Source of the DNA: Chloroflexia bacterium
GTDB taxonomy: Bacteria > Chloroflexota > Chloroflexia > Thermomicrobiales > JALYUS01
Reading direction: 5' to 3'
Assembly: GCA_025924435.1 (NCBI GenBank)
Contig: JAICIL010000306.1
Span: 1 to 5,326, forward strand
DNA length: 5,326 nt
Both the position numbers and the translations under genes were made by a program. Positions 4,956 to 5,326 of the stretch are shown piece after piece (positions within the stretch are counted from its first letter, which is position 1; each line of letters starts with the position of its first letter). The notes under the pieces are model-generated. The model searched no databases and had not been told where the DNA came from. It saw only the letters and a program-made list of their open reading frames with translations.

Positions 4956-5326
4956 TCAGTCCGCGTAGGCATACGCGCGTTCGGTGGCCGGGGCGGATTG
5001 CTCATCAATCACCGCCGGGGACTCGATGGTGATGTGCGGCAGCCAGCCGAGCCACGACGGCAGGTACCAGTTCGCGTTGCCGAGCAGTTTCATGCTCGCC
5101 GGCAGCAGCACCGAGCGGATCAGCGTCGCGTCGAGCAGCACCGCCACGCCGAGGCCGACGCCGACTTCCTTCAGTTCGAGCACCCGCAGCATGGCGAAGA
5201 TCGCGAAGACGCCGACCATGATCGTCGCCGCGTTGGTGACGGTGCCCGCCGTCGCCTTGATGCCCTCCGAGACCGCCGCGTCGTTCGTCTCGCCCCGGTC
5301 AATCGCCTCCTTGATGCGGGAGAGGA
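4956..5326 (-). CDS. MMPL family transporter, C-terminal end only
   Basis: The minus-strand frame is open to the window edge and ends with TGA at 4958-4956, so only the last 122 codons are seen. In order: LSRIKEAIDRGETNDAAVSEGIKATAGTVTNAATIMVGVFAIF, then AMLRVLELKEVGVGLGVAVLLDATLIRSVLLPASMKLLGNANWYLPSWLGWLP, then a polar tail of about 27 residues ending AYAYAD. This is the characteristic C-terminal part of MMPL/YdfJ-type RND exporters: a helix beginning in the TNAATIMVGVFA run, the amphipathic LELKEVGVGL stretch, and a last helix with DATLIRSVLLPASMKLLG, followed by the NWYLPSWLGWLP motif. Such inner-membrane proton-driven proteins export lipids or hydrophobic compounds. ATG at 5219 is internal, not the start. 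The N-terminus, promoter and substrate are outside the window. Confidence 0.92.
   Translation of the reverse strand, partial: LSRIKEAIDRGETNDAAVSEGIKATAGTVTNAATIMVGVFAIFAMLRVLELKEVGVGLGVAVLLDATLIRSVLLPASMKLLGNANWYLPSWLGWLPHITIESPAVIDEQSAPATERAYAYAD

Overview
The window is 5.3 kb of high-GC chromosomal DNA with ordinary single-copy bacterial genes and short intergenic regions rich in GC-rich inverted repeats. The gene types (a YafY-type WYL regulator, an F420-style luciferase-like oxidoreductase, an MMPL exporter, an S9 peptidase) and the CCCCTCTCC-type paired-hairpin repeats fit a Chloroflexota lineage related to the Thermomicrobia. This assignment is an inference from gene style and repeat type, not from a marker gene; an actinobacterium or another high-GC phylum is not excluded.

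Layout from left to right. (1) The 3' part of an S9 (prolyl oligopeptidase) family peptidase on +, 2-1339, cut by the window edge but with its whole catalytic domain. (2) A 28-bp-arm inverted repeat at 1354-1451, of the type whose reverse strand is often mistranslated as a protein. (3) A YafY-type HTH/WYL transcriptional regulator, 1470-2429. (4) A 168-bp gap with several small palindromes, a possible promoter and a strong Shine-Dalgarno. (5) A VOC (glyoxalase-fold) protein, 2598-2948, whose last residues appear to be lost to a one-base frameshift in a C run. (6) An NTF2/SnoaL-like protein, 3016-3375, probably co-transcribed with the VOC gene. (7) A paired-hairpin repeat element, 3378-3534. 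(8) A good sigma70-type promoter followed by a 65-residue two-helix membrane protein, 3624-3821. (9) A luciferase-like flavin/F420-dependent oxidoreductase, 3893-4819. (10) A second paired-hairpin element, 4827-4950, filling the space between convergent genes. (11) The C-terminal end of an MMPL-family transporter on the minus strand, 4956-5326.

The genes do not form one obvious pathway. The most plausible functional unit is the WYL regulator together with the VOC and NTF2-like proteins: a ligand-sensing regulator beside two small proteins of small-molecule-binding folds. That link rests on position only. I see no phage, CRISPR, transposase, tRNA or rRNA. I found no convincing new multi-gene system. 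The items most worth a second look are the frameshifted VOC terminus, two mutually exclusive hairpins just before the VOC ribosome binding site, and the two intergenic elements that share a design of an outer inverted repeat enclosing two tetraloop hairpins.
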